Source of the DNA: Takifugu bimaculatus
Lineage: Eukaryota > Chordata > Actinopteri > Tetraodontiformes > Tetraodontidae
NCBI GenBank assembly: GCA_004026145.2
Contig: CP034975.1
Span: 27,400,013 to 27,464,012 of the forward strand
DNA length: 64,000 bases
Reading direction: 5' to 3'
A program made the translations under genes and the position numbers. The number at the start of each line of letters is the position of its first letter. Positions within the stretch are counted from its first letter, which is position 1. Of the stretch, positions 37,201 through 44,699 are shown piece by piece. The notes beneath the pieces are model-generated. The model was not told the origin of the DNA. It saw only the letters and a list, made by a program, of their open reading frames with translations, and did no database searches.

Positions 37201-40200
37201 GTGAAAATTCTTGGAAAAACTGATGCAAAAACAGAAAAACAGTTCTTAGTGTCAGATGACATTATTCTGGTGTGTGAACTATCGAGGTCGAACGCCTCAG
37301 TCAGATGGTACAAAGACGATCAGTTAATTGAGGACTCTGAGCATTACTGTAGCGAAGAGCAAGGTGTTTTCCGATCACTGGTCGTCCTAAATGCTGGGAT
37401 CGATGATTCGGGAAAATACACCTGTGATGCAGTGGATGATAAAATGGTCTTCTTTATCTCTGTCAAAGGTAAAACGGTTGTTAAGCCTCTGTAATCCCTT
37501 GTTTTGTTGCTCAGATAGAAGATAAGGTTTTGTCTTTTTGAATTCAGAGCCTCCGGTACAGATTATTGGAAACTCGGGTCACCCAGAACATCACACCCTG
37601 GTGGCTGGAGATGACCTTATTTTGGAGTGCGAGGTGTCTCGCCCGAGCGCCACTGTTCAGTGGTTACGCAACGGGAAGATACTGAAACCAGGCAACCGTG
37701 TAACAATCGACCGATGCGATGTTGTGAGGAAGCTCGTTCTCTCTGGACTTCAGCCCTCCGACTCCGGAACCTACGTTTGTGACGCCATCGATGACCAACT
37801 GGTAACCGTGGTGGAGGTCCAAGGTAAGTTAAATTTTAAAACGTTTGCTTCATTTTTCAAAGCTTTCACCGGTTACATGTATTTCAGCACCACCGGTCAA
37901 GTTTGTGAATAAAGAAGCAAGCAACGAGGTCTCGGCCTGTGAGAGTGAGAGCGTCACTCTTCGTGCTGTTGTGAACTGGGAAACAGCAAATGTACGGTGG
38001 CTGAAAGACGGCCAACTTTTGGACAAGGAAAATATTCACATCTCCAGTGAGGGTAAAACCCACAAGCTCACCATTAATCCCCTGCAGCTGTCAGATTCTG
38101 GGGAATATGTCTGTGATGTAAACACCGATGAGATGCATTTCAGTCTTTCAGTCAAAGGTAAGAATGCGGCGCTCCCTGATTCCAAGTAATCCCTCTCGCC
38201 TATGTAACGCCCCCCCCAAAACAGCTCAGGAAAAACACTTTTTCCATATTCAGAAATGATGATGACGTTCACCAGACCGCTGGAGGACACTGCGTCCCTG
38301 AAAGGCAGCAGCCTCACATTACGATGTGAGATCAACAAACTCGGAGGAGACGTCCAGTGGCTGAAGGACGGTCAAGAGATCTGTCCGGGCCGCAGGCACA
38401 CGATAAGGGCACAAGGTCGAGAGCGAAGCATTACAATCCACCAGCTGATGGAACAAGATTCTGGAGAGTATGTCTGTGAATCGACGCATGACAGAACGGC
38501 GGCTACCGTCACTGTAGAAAGTAAGTCCATGTCACGGAAGCTCATGGAAAGAAACGGCGTTAACGACGAGGGTTATGTGGGGAATCTAACATTCAGCCTG
38601 GATAAACCTAGTTCAGTGGTATTTGCTTTCAGTTCCTCGCGTTGTGGAGATCCTGGCGGAGCTTCGTAACATCACTGTCTGTGAAGGAGAAGACGCGGTG
38701 TTCAAGTGTGTGGTGTCGCCGGAGGACGCTCGCTTGGTGTGGCGCTTCAATGGCAAGCAGGTCACTGCTGGCGGGCGCGTGGTCATTTCGAGCAACGGAC
38801 TGTGCCACATGCTCTGCATCCACAACTGCACGGTTTCAGATAGCACGAGAGTGACAGCTGAGGCCGAGGGGCTGGTATCAGAGGCTGAACTTCAGGTTCA
38901 AGGTGAGCGGTTTGCCAACGCGTTCGATATCCAAGTAAGCAGTCGAGGGTCTGAGAACTATGTCCAGCTGCTTTTGTATGGAATGTGGACCTCACATGAA
39001 AGAAGAGTGAATGTGTATTTCAGAACAACAGGTCATTTTCACCAAGAAGATGCTGCCGGTCACAGCTGAGGAGTACAGTGAGGCAACTCTAGAGGTGGAG
39101 GTGAGTCTGGACACTGGAGAGGTGCAATGGATGAGGCAGGGGGTGCTGATCCACCCTGGAGCCAAGTGTACGCTGAAACACAAGGGCCGAAAACGCAGTC
39201 TCACAATCCACAACCTGGCCGTGTCCGACCGGGGCACATACAGCTGCGAGACCCTCCACGACCGGACACAAACCCAGCTAACAGTGGAACGTGAGTCCGC
39301 GCAAGTTCTCGCCTGCCCTGTTGTTGCTTGTTTACTGCCGTTGCCGTCTACCTCTCCTCAGGCAGCCCCCACCCCCACCCCCAACCCCACCCCCCAACCC
39401 CCCACCCACCCCACTCGGCTGATTCTTGTGAAGGCAAAGCTCAATTAACTGAGTAAGAGAAATCGGAGTGCAATGTGGTGGTTGCGCTGAACTGTGATGG
39501 AAACCGACAGGTGATTGAGTAGACAGTACCGCTGGAACCTCAAAGTTGGGTCTTAGGATCAATAAAGTCATAATCACATCAGCGACATTACAGGGCTACG
39601 CCCCAATTCATTTAGACCTGATTAGCAAAAAAAAGTTCTCCCCAAAGCTGCCATGTTGCAGTGATTAAGATGTTCTCCTGCTTGTTTTCTTTTGCACATG
39701 CTTCCTACATACATAAATCCTCTGATCTTCATAGGCCGTGGATGAATTAGGGTCAGTCCTTTCAACACTAGAGTGGGTGGGCAGAGGGGAAGTCAGAACC
39801 TTAAGCTGCTTTTGGCACCTCCTATGAATTTGGATCTCCCCTCATTGCATCTAAATTTACTCCCTGGCCTTCAAAACTATGGTTGTTGTCATCGGGTCTC
39901 CAAAATAAACAGTGCAGGGTTTTTTTTCCACAGGGAATTATTGTCTGTGTTAGAATAAGTGAAAAATGTTGGCACTTCCAAAGGTGGCTTTTGTGTAAAG
40001 CCCCACACTCAAATAACTAACATATCAGCTTGTCAGTCGGAGCTAGCTTGTATTGTTAAAGCGCAGACTGTTACATAGAACAGGCTCCAAGCCTATTCTG
40101 TGACAGGAAAATGACACCAGGCTTTCCAGCGAGCTCAACCTTCGCACCTTTTGCTTGCCATTAACCTGAAGCTAATGCTGCGTACGACGGATTAATATGG

Positions 40201-43200
40201 TTGTTTCCCCCCCCCAAAAAATCCTTGCAGCTCGGAAAATTACAATCAAGAGAGGCCTGACCGATATCAAAACCACAGAGAGAGAAACGGCAACTTTCGA
40301 GGTAGAACTCTCCCATCCCCAAGTCGTCGGCATGTGGATGAGAAACGGAATCCAGCTGAAACAGACGAATCATTTCCGCATGAGCGCCAAGGGAAAAGTT
40401 CACAGCCTCACCGTCTCAAACCTGTCGATCGAGGACACCGGCACCTTCATGTTCTGTGTGGAGCGCCAGAAAACATCTGCACGGCTGGTTGTGAAAGGTA
40501 GGTTGTTTTTTTTTTTTTTTTTTTTAAAAAGAACGTGAATCTACAGCGTCTACCGAGAAGCATCGGGGCTCAAACACAAACCCCTGCGGAGCAACCACAA
40601 CAATGCTATTGCAGTGATTTTGCCGCGAGCTCAGACCGGCAGCTAAAAGGATCTGCTCGGAATCGGCTGCGAGCCAAGCAGTGTAGGCATGATAATAGAA
40701 AAGTGACAGCGCTGCTACTGTTACGCAAGCTCACGTTACAACACAAAATAGCCTTCGCATGAGCCGCCGTAAAGCATTTGCATTGTTCCGTCTTTTCTGT
40801 CAGGCGCTGGTTTGACCTCGCTGTAAAATAATCTGGCCCCCACAGTGCGCATCATCCCCTGGAGCTGCCGGAAGACAATGGCGCGGATGACAAAAGAATG
40901 GCGTTCTGTGGTGGCGAATTAGAGCGCGCAGACGCGTGCATGAGTATTTTGACTACTGAAAATCAGTCTGCTGTGCTGAATGAATTCATTTTTATTACAT
41001 TTGTCTCTGCTTTTTCTTGAGCTGGAGCCAGTCGCTGCAGCTGACCCTCCAGAGCTCCGTGCACACAGAACCCTCACTTCTGTTTCCAAGACTTGATCAA
41101 AGAGTTGGCTCATTAATGAGTCTCGGTCGTTATAAACTTCTTCCATTTAAGTAAGAGGGAGGCCACTGGGCTCTTAAGAACCCTCAGTAATGCAGAATCT
41201 TTAGATGAGTGCCGGATTTGTCTTTAATTTTAGCAAAGGTCGACCTGACAAAACGGGTTTAAAAGCTTTCCAGCCCTGTGTGTATCCACAGCAATTCAAC
41301 AAAACTCAAGCCCACGACAGTTCTGTCTTGACTGATTCGGTGTGATTACTTTGGGCATCTTTGTGTCTCAATGTTCACTCATTACTACTTTGTTTTCCTC
41401 ACCAGAGCCACCAGTGACCATCGTCAGGAAACTGCAAGACCAAAGAGTCTCTGACGGGGCAGTAATCTCTATCGAGTGTGAGCTGTCGAGACACAACGTT
41501 CGATGTTAAATGGACGAAGGCCAGTTACCGTTTTACCTTTTTTTGGTCTTTAGCACTGTGATTGTATAGATAAATGCAGCATCTTAAATGTGATGCTCCT
41601 TTTTAATGTGTTTTTTTGGGGGAAATGTCTTTGCAATCCACAGATGAGGCTTCAAATTGTGTACATGTGCACCACCTTTAGCTCCATCAGTGAGCACGTG
41701 TGGAATGTTGTCCATTTTAAGTGAATTAAAGTGTCCGGTCAATCCTTTCCAGAACGGGACTGAGATAAAGCCGAGCAAAGACCTGCGCATTTATGCAATG
41801 GGAAGGAAAAGGTTTCTTCAGATCCTGAAGTGCAACGTTGTTGATTCTGGGATTTACACCTGTGATGCCGGAGACACCACGACATCCTGTAACGTGGAGG
41901 TTTACGGTAAATCCTGCAGACAAAGTTAATCCACACACAGCTTTTATTGCATTTACACTTTCATAATGAGCCAAAGCCAGAAATGGCTGATGTAATATTT
42001 GCTGGGTTAATGTTTGGACATCAGTGGGGTTAAAAAGATGGCAAAAATCAGTGAAGTCACTGAACATTTTGGGGGTTCAGCAAACACGTCACAACTTGCC
42101 AACGTTTTTGAAAAATTCACTCTTACGATGTCATAAATCGCAGAAGAGGGAGGTGTTCTGTTGTTCACAAATAAAAACAGTGAACACAACCTAGGAAAAA
42201 TAAATCTGCTATCTATTTTACATTGGTGGACTAGATTTCTTTACATAATTCTCAAAAAAAGGAAACAAACACTTGGTGACGACGTCCTTTTCCCACTAAT
42301 GTCACTCTTTATTTGTTTTTTGATGTGCGTGTTACTATCAGCAATCTCAATGTCTTTGAATGTTTAACATTTCGGCAGAGCGAGAGCTGCTGATCACGCA
42401 GGGCCTCAACGACCTGGACATCCAGGAGGATCAGAACGCAGTGTTCATTTGTGAGCTCACGGTGGAGGACATACCGGGAGAGTGGTATAAAAATGGCGAG
42501 AGGATACAACCCACCAGCACCGTCAAAATCCGTCAGGAAGGTCAGTGGTGGCGGGGCGTCAGTCGTAACGGAGCGTGACAGTCATGGCCCCTTCCGTCAC
42601 GCTGCTGAAGATGAACACTGGGGATGTGTTCTAACATTAATCTGCACCAGCATTTACCCCTCAGTTCACTTTTTCCTCCAGGGACCAAACATTTTCTTCT
42701 CATGTGCAACGTGCGACCAGAGGATTCAGGGGAGATCAAGTTCATTGCAAGACGTGTTGAGTCTGTGGCTTATCTGGATGTGGAAGGTATAAGAAATATT
42801 GTAGTATGATTACAATCTGTTTAATACTGAATAATTCCAAGGAGTCCAAGTGGATTTAACAGGATTTTGCAAAAGTCTTTGACAAAGTCCAGTTTGGCCC
42901 TGAATCCAGGATCTAAACCAGCCTCTCTCCTTCCTAGAGCTTCCTGTCAACATCGTAAAACCTCTGGAGGACAAAACCGCCCTTGAAATGAGCCGTGTGA
43001 TCCTGGACTGCACCGTGTCCAACCCCAGATGTAGCATCCGCTGGTACAAAGGCTGCACCGTCATCCTGCCCTCCGAGCGCTTCGAGATCTGCAGCGAAGG
43101 CGGCTATCGCAAGTTGATCATCCAGCAGGTGGCGCTCGACGACGCGGGCACATACAGCGTGCAGGTTGGAGAGTATTCATGCTCAGCCAAACTGACAGTC

Positions 43201-44506
43201 GAGGGTAAGAGTCCGCCATCAAGAACAATACACTGTCATCACATTAAACACGCTGCACGTTGAGTGTATCACTTATATTCCCCGATAAAGATAAAATTCT
43301 GTTAAGCCATGCACCTTAATTACAAACCACACGAAGTGTTTTGTATCGCCCTTCATGCCTGATCTAGTTGCGCCATCTACCGGTTGCTTCAAATACTACA
43401 TCATATTTCCACAAGCCCTCTTCGTAACCTTTAGCCTTGCTTAATTTAGAATGCTATATTTATATCTTTGTCCAGTAGTTACTGAATCATATTTTACCCA
43501 TGGAAGACATCCTGGTTTTAGTTGGATTTGTTAGCACCAGGAAGGTGGGACTTGTAACCTATTTTAGATTTTAGAGTCTGATTTTGTCATCTGGTCTCTG
43601 ATGTAGTGGAAAAAATAAATAAATTGCTAACTTTTTGGCTGAAAAAACGTTTGGTGAAGGATGCATACAGTCTTTTTTTTGTATAATGCATCCAATGAAA
43701 TTCCTGTCAGCTTCAGTTAAAATATTTTGATCTGGCTGCAAATAAGTGCTTTACATTTGACAGTTTAGGGCTTCCCAGTGCATTTTGGGTGAAAATTTAC
43801 CCTGTGTGTTGTGTGCTGACCCAGCCCAGCCTCTGTCAGTGGTCAGGGAGCTGGTGGATGTGGAGGTCACGGCTCCTGATGAAGCTCGCTTTGAGTGCGA
43901 GGTCTCGGCTCCAGTCGTCAGGACCACCGAGTGGAGCCTGAACGGGGAGCGCTTAAAGTCCAGTTCCTGCATTCGGGTGGAGAAGATGGGCGCCGTGCAC
44001 AGACTGATCCTGAAACAAACCTCAACCGACATGAGCGGAGCGATTGAGTTCACCTGTGGGAAAGCCAAAAGCAGAGCTCAACTTCAGGTGCTGAGTAAGT
44101 AGTTTTAGCTTACATATCTACAGTTTTATCTACAGTTACATTTTATGCAAAGCTGATTTAAAATTATAAACAGCTTCATAAGATTTAGATTTTGAGACGG
44201 ATGATGATGATTTCTTTCTGGATTTTCTTGGCATCATCTGAAACCCCTGCCTATGACTAAGCACATGTCTAATCTAAAACAAAAAATATATAACATACAG
44301 AATTCCTGTTAAAAAAATATCAAATTATAATGATGTCTTAGATGGAAATTTTAAAATATTCAGCTGACATGAAACCTGACTGAAGCCCTGCCACGACCAA
44401 GCGCCATCCAATGGTGTAATCTACAAAGCTACCAGTAGATGGAGTCAACGTAGCATAAATGTTACCAACTAAAAGTTATTTCTGTCTTACAGGTCAATAT
44501 AAGTGA
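21193..44506 (+). CDS. obsl1: Obscurin-like protein 1 (giant Ig-domain cytoskeletal adaptor), 37 coding exons
   Basis: Obscurin/OBSL1-family scaffold. From family knowledge, N-terminal Ig domains bind titin and myomesin at the M-band, and OBSL1 also works in the CUL7-CCDC8 (3M) complex. The domain order Ig1-3, Ig4, Ig5, FN3, Ig6 and the C-terminal run of Ig domains match the family. It ends in Ig domains, a stop and a poly(A) signal, with no IQ, RhoGEF or kinase domains, so OBSL1 fits better than obscurin. Exons are joined in phase 1, nearly all one Ig domain of 88-93 residues each. The start ATG at 21,193 has a good context (gagaaATGG). Joined length is about 3,930 codons against about 1,900 in human OBSL1, because the middle Ig array is expanded and a 1.94 kb repeat exon is inserted. 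Eight single-base insertions and one nonsense codon interrupt the frame (see the exon entries). I think the insertions are sequence errors rather than signs of a dead gene. Confidence 0.9.
23214..23483 (+). CDS. obsl1: obsl1 exon: Ig4
   Basis: Acceptor ctccccag before 23,214, donor G|GTAACA after 23,483, 270 nt, phase 1-1. It begins EPPVRFKQPLIDLEVWERDL and ends IAEVAVKG. Trp and the F-strand motif DDDGIYLCE are present. It matches the fourth Ig of obscurin and OBSL1. Confidence 0.9.
23633..23893 (+). CDS. obsl1: obsl1 exon: Ig5
   Basis: 261 nt, phase 1-1. It begins GTILRKLPRKVDVLEGENAA. The F strand reads DSGLVTFLVG without the usual cysteine. From memory the obscurin counterpart (LRKLPRK...) also lacks it, so the loss is ancestral. 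Confidence 0.9.
24025..24336 (+). CDS. obsl1: obsl1 exon: fibronectin type III domain
   Basis: 312 nt, phase 1-1. The FN3 signature includes NAALLSWVPAQD, GYVLERQEVGTG and ADYRFRICSVNKYGKSN. A single FN3 directly after Ig5 is the hallmark order of obscurin and OBSL1. It carries a family-typical VEFPRGVHL tail before Ig6. Confidence 0.92.
24427..24693 (+). CDS. obsl1: obsl1 exon: Ig6
   Basis: 267 nt, phase 1-1. It has the core Trp (GTWFLNG) but neither canonical cysteine, like the obscurin domain at this position (EWFLDG, from memory). The end reads AMYIQG. Confidence 0.88.
24842..25117 (+). CDS. obsl1: obsl1 exon: Ig7
   Basis: 276 nt, phase 1-1, with a consensus donor GTGAGT. It begins APLVKFSPLSEMDRNKFVEI. 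It is the first member of the 'KFSA' subfamily: core VHWYKNGVEL, F strand SGVYCCDA. It is the last exon with a strong donor before the weak-donor block. Confidence 0.9.
25233..25508 (+). CDS. obsl1: obsl1 exon: Ig8 (KFSA subfamily)
   Basis: 276 nt, phase 1-1. It begins APPVRFSAIPDAERNKTVQQ and has cysteines, VYWYKDG and GLYCCKTKGD. The donor is G|GTGATT, with no G at +5. Confidence 0.9.
25706..25981 (+). CDS. obsl1: obsl1 exon: Ig9 (KFSA subfamily)
   Basis: 276 nt, phase 1-1. It begins APPVKFSAIPEELRTKWIEA, with VCWYRDE as core and SGVYRCTTQDD as F strand. The donor is G|GTGACT. Confidence 0.9.
26261..26530 (+). CDS. obsl1: obsl1 exon: Ig10 (KFSA subfamily)
   Basis: 270 nt, phase 1-1. It begins AKPSMPNFEVEGTRSVQMGK and holds both cysteines and VCWYKDG. 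The donor is G|GTGATT. Confidence 0.9.
26773..27042 (+). CDS. obsl1: obsl1 exon: Ig11, degenerate (both cysteines lost)
   Basis: 270 nt, open, phase 1-1, donor G|GTGATT. Ig residues persist in LSWHRD and SGSYYSATTDAV, but the B-strand cysteine is gone and the F-strand cysteine is Ser. The segment is rich in Ser and Thr. It is probably no longer a stable Ig fold although the reading frame is kept. Confidence 0.75.
27175..27448 (+). CDS. obsl1: obsl1 exon: Ig12, degenerate and frame-broken
   Basis: 274 nt, one base too many for a phase 1-1 exon. Reading shifts by +1. Removing the T at 27,333 (inside GACTGTG) gives a segment that aligns without gaps to Ig8 through the motif GGFGCKTFGA. The core ACWYKDG is intact and the B-strand Cys is Phe. 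The donor is G|GTGGTG. Confidence 0.7.
27551..27625 (+). CDS. obsl1: obsl1 mini-exon, 25 codons
   Basis: 75 nt, phase 1-1, acceptor ccaaacag, donor G|GTGATT identical to its neighbours. It encodes an acidic peptide beginning AEQFQYGDEIGEVADASAQY. Length, phase and donor suggest a shrunken Ig exon. No Ig core residues remain. Whether it is used in mRNA is unknown. Confidence 0.5.
28270..30213 (+). CDS. obsl1: obsl1 long repeat exon (non-Ig, 14-residue repeats)
   Basis: 1,944 nt, acceptor ttatag before 28,270, donor G|GTGATT after 30,213, phase 1-1. The central part (about 28,950-29,700) is a tandem array of a 14-residue unit resembling LFTSSxAVAVQSxE, about 12-14 units, diverged. The flanks carry weaker echoes. 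It is rich in Ser, Thr, Gln and Glu with no Ig core, so probably disordered. Three +1 shifts occur: near 28,874, 29,527, and 30,028 or 30,033. Their sum restores the starting frame, so the exon length stays a multiple of three. The repeat continues smoothly across the second shift when one base is removed, which shows that the frame was coding. Confidence 0.75.
28950..29720 (+). repeat. 42-bp (14-codon) diverged coding tandem repeat
   Basis: Successive units such as LFTSSHAVAVQSQE, LLTSPETETFHSNE, LYTSSPGTAVQSKD and LFTSLDNAGFQSKE keep a 14-residue period with conserved TS and VQS-acidic positions. Nucleotide divergence between units is substantial, so the array is old. Confidence 0.8.
30620..30896 (+). 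CDS. obsl1: obsl1 exon: Ig13 (KFSA subfamily), +1 insertion at its end
   Basis: 277 nt, one base in excess. It begins APPVKITTLCEAEKKKSVEA, core VTWYKDG, F strand AGIYCCKTRDD. The end should read FHVDVKG as in its paralogues but an extra T at 30,889 turns it into VDC-stop. The donor is G|GTGACA. Confidence 0.85.
32039..32578 (+). CDS. obsl1: obsl1 exon: Ig14 with internal 11-residue repeat expansion
   Basis: 540 nt, phase 1-1, against 276 for its paralogues. The excess is exactly eight 33-bp units. It begins APLVKSSALTETDQTKTVMA, core ASWYKDETELLPQ, then nine copies of DLQSEG(N/H)VQR(L/I), then VVPPTEQTHIGTYHCELKDD. The B-strand Cys is Ser (TLQSELS), so the disulfide is lost. The donor is G|GTGACT. 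Confidence 0.9.
32194..32490 (+). repeat. 33-bp coding minisatellite, nine copies
   Basis: Nine head-to-tail 33-bp units differ only at AAT/CAT (Asn/His) and CTA/ATA (Leu/Ile), all in frame. The near identity indicates recent or ongoing expansion. The unit corresponds to the C'-D-E strand segment of the host Ig domain. Confidence 0.97.
33091..33369 (+). CDS. obsl1: obsl1 exon: Ig15 (KFSA subfamily)
   Basis: 279 nt, phase 1-1. It begins AQPARFSYHQESDRNICVHE, core VDWTKDG, F strand AGVYECSTSG. The donor is G|GTGATT. Confidence 0.9.
33485..33761 (+). CDS. obsl1: obsl1 exon: Ig16 (KFSA subfamily), +1 insertion
   Basis: 277 nt, one base in excess. It begins GRSPQIMPIPPSEKYRMVAI and reads CEVSDPA, then shifts before AQVSWFKDGGEL. 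An extra T at 33,586 (CCGCC-T-GCC) would explain it. The F strand is SGIYGCSLTDD. The donor is G|GTGATT. Confidence 0.87.
33921..34196 (+). CDS. obsl1: obsl1 exon: Ig17 (KFSA subfamily)
   Basis: 276 nt, phase 1-1. It begins ATPVKFSALPEVVRNKFVEA, core VYWHKDG, F strand SGLYSCEAEDD. The donor is G|GTGATC. Confidence 0.9.
34685..34963 (+). pseudogene. obsl1: obsl1 Ig18: decayed exon with in-frame stop
   Basis: 279 nt with intact acceptor and donor (G|GTGATA), phase 1-1, and open except for TGA at 34,693-34,695. Paralogues have Lys or Arg there (APV(K/R)FSA), and CGA to TGA is one step. The B-strand Cys is lost, Trp survives (TCWREDG) and the F strand reads GRNSCKADAE. Inclusion would truncate the protein, so it must be skipped or read as dead. 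Confidence 0.8.
35353..35628 (+). CDS. obsl1: obsl1 exon: Ig19 (first of SRPN subfamily)
   Basis: 276 nt, phase 1-1. It begins APPVTFADIAEEDLFKTVVE, core VQWYKDGAEL, F strand MGTYTCRAGD. The donor G|GTGAGA marks the end of the weak-donor block. Confidence 0.9.
35741..36013 (+). CDS. obsl1: obsl1 exon: Ig20
   Basis: 273 nt, phase 1-1. It begins EPPVTIIHPREDVHLERHVP, with CELSRPNGVVSWYKDG and SGEYVCDTADD. Confidence 0.92.
36378..36653 (+). CDS. obsl1: obsl1 exon: Ig21
   Basis: 276 nt, phase 1-1. It begins EPPVRILSPSQSQMELCQQT, with CEISRPNAVVRWYRNG and SAEYVCDTTDD. Confidence 0.92.
36733..37009 (+). CDS. obsl1: obsl1 exon: Ig22, +1 insertion
   Basis: 277 nt, one base in excess. It begins EPPVRFIRSRKMTSTIEKVA. 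After CEVSRSN an extra T at 36,834 (AAC-T-GCT) breaks the frame. Without it the text reads AEVTWKRNG as in paralogues. The F strand is SGQYVCDAKDD. Confidence 0.9.
37193..37468 (+). CDS. obsl1: obsl1 exon: Ig23
   Basis: 276 nt, phase 1-1. It begins ELPVKILGKTDAKTEKQFLV, with CELSRSNASVRWYKDD and SGKYTCDAVDD. Confidence 0.92.
37548..37823 (+). CDS. obsl1: obsl1 exon: Ig24
   Basis: 276 nt, phase 1-1. It begins EPPVQIIGNSGHPEHHTLVA, with CEVSRPSATVQWLRNG and SGTYVCDAIDD. Confidence 0.92.
37888..38157 (+). CDS. obsl1: obsl1 exon: Ig25
   Basis: 270 nt, phase 1-1. It begins APPVKFVNKEASNEVSACES, core VRWLKDGQLL, F strand SGEYVCDVNTD. The B-strand Cys is Ala (LRAVV). Confidence 0.9.
38254..38520 (+). 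CDS. obsl1: obsl1 exon: Ig26
   Basis: 267 nt, phase 1-1. It begins EMMMTFTRPLEDTASLKGSS, with CEINKLGGDVQWLKDG and SGEYVCESTHD. The donor is A|GTAAGT. Confidence 0.92.
38633..38902 (+). CDS. obsl1: obsl1 exon: Ig27
   Basis: 270 nt, phase 1-1. It reads PRVVEILAELRNITVCEGED, CVVSPEDARLVW, and an F strand without Cys (RVTAEAEGLVS). The motif VVSP...VTAEAEG matches the corresponding obscurin domain as I recall it, anchoring the C-terminal order to the family. Confidence 0.92.
39024..39290 (+). CDS. obsl1: obsl1 exon: Ig28
   Basis: 267 nt, phase 1-1. It begins EQQVIFTKKMLPVTAEEYSE, B strand without Cys (ATLEVEVS), core VQWMRQG, F strand RGTYSCETLHD. It is followed by the C-rich intron segment. 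Confidence 0.92.
39366..39413. repeat. C-rich tract (i-motif / minus-strand G-quadruplex potential)
   Basis: Eight or more runs of three to six C separated by A or AA. The complementary strand satisfies the G3+N1-7 quadruplex pattern several times. It lies 75 bases after the Ig28 donor, inside an intron. Confidence 0.85.
40231..40497 (+). CDS. obsl1: obsl1 exon: Ig29
   Basis: 267 nt, phase 1-1. It reads RKITIKRGLTDIKTTERETA, ATFEVELSHPQVVGMWMRNG and TGTFMFCVERQ. The obscurin counterpart has TATMEVQLSH, as I recall it. Confidence 0.9.
41406..41519 (+). CDS. obsl1: obsl1 exon: first half of Ig30, +1 insertion
   Basis: 114 nt. It begins EPPVTIVRKLQDQRVSDGAV and reads IECELSRHN. An extra T (41,499 or 41,500) breaks the frame before VDVKWTK or FDVKWTK. 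The exon must end near AAG at 41,519 to join the next half, but the following bases are GCCAGT, not GT. This would be a poor GC-AG donor, or there is a further sequence error here. Confidence 0.7.
41753..41906 (+). CDS. obsl1: obsl1 exon: second half of Ig30
   Basis: 154 nt, entered in phase 0, leaving in phase 1. It begins NGTEIKPSKDLRIYAMGRKR and contains SGIYTCDAGDTT. Acceptor ctttccag, donor G|GTAAAT. Confidence 0.88.
42379..42540 (+). CDS. obsl1: obsl1 exon: first half of Ig31
   Basis: 162 nt, phase 1-1. It begins ERELLITQGLNDLDIQEDQN, with CELTVEDIPGEWYKNGERI. Donor G|GTCAGT. Confidence 0.9.
42682..42786 (+). CDS. obsl1: obsl1 exon: second half of Ig31
   Basis: 105 nt, phase 1-1. It begins GTKHFLLMCNVRPEDSGEIK and ends VAYLDVEG. 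Acceptor ctccag, donor G|GTATAA. Confidence 0.88.
42938..43204 (+). CDS. obsl1: obsl1 exon: Ig32
   Basis: 267 nt, phase 1-1. It begins ELPVNIVKPLEDKTALEMSR, core IRWYKGCTVIL. The F strand reads AGTYSVQVGEYSCSA, with the cysteine displaced. Confidence 0.92.
43825..44094 (+). CDS. obsl1: obsl1 exon: Ig33 (last Ig)
   Basis: 270 nt. It begins AQPLSVVRELVDVEVTAPDE, core TEWSLNGERL, F strand GAIEFTCGKAKS. It ends at a consensus donor CTGA|GTAAGT. Reading through the donor gives LSK and a stop. Confidence 0.9.
44493..44506 (+). CDS. obsl1: obsl1 terminal coding exon
   Basis: Acceptor tgtcttacag before 44,493. In phase with the previous exon it adds S-Q-Y-K and the stop TGA at 44,504-44,506. A poly(A) signal follows 176 bases later, which supports this as the true last exon. 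Confidence 0.6.
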
Positions 44507-44681
44507 AATGTTGAGGTGTTTATATATACTGTCTAAGTATCCTTTGATTTTAACACATTTAGTCATGCAGAAAACATGAAAAACAGCAGTATCAAATTTA
44601 AAAACAGCTTTAATGGAAGACACACCATACATCACATACACTATAAAGCTGCACTGACTGATATGAACTGGCTCACTGGGC

Positions 44682-44687
44682 AATAAA
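44682..44687 (+). terminator. obsl1 candidate polyadenylation signal
   Basis: Canonical AATAAA 176 bases after the predicted stop. A second AATAAA on this strand lies at 46,233-46,238. Confidence 0.55.
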
Positions 44688-44699
44688 TTCAGTAAATGT

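Noticed and set aside
27333..41500. Obsl1 as a pseudogene
   Set aside because: Splice sites, phases and Ig core residues are intact in nearly all exons, frame breaks are exclusively single-base insertions, and only one nonsense codon is present.
21193..44506. Obscurin (obscn) rather than obsl1
   Set aside because: The N-terminal domains resemble both, but the gene ends in an Ig exon, a stop and a poly(A) signal with no IQ, SH3, RhoGEF or kinase exons, and speg is nearby. OBSL1 is the better fit.
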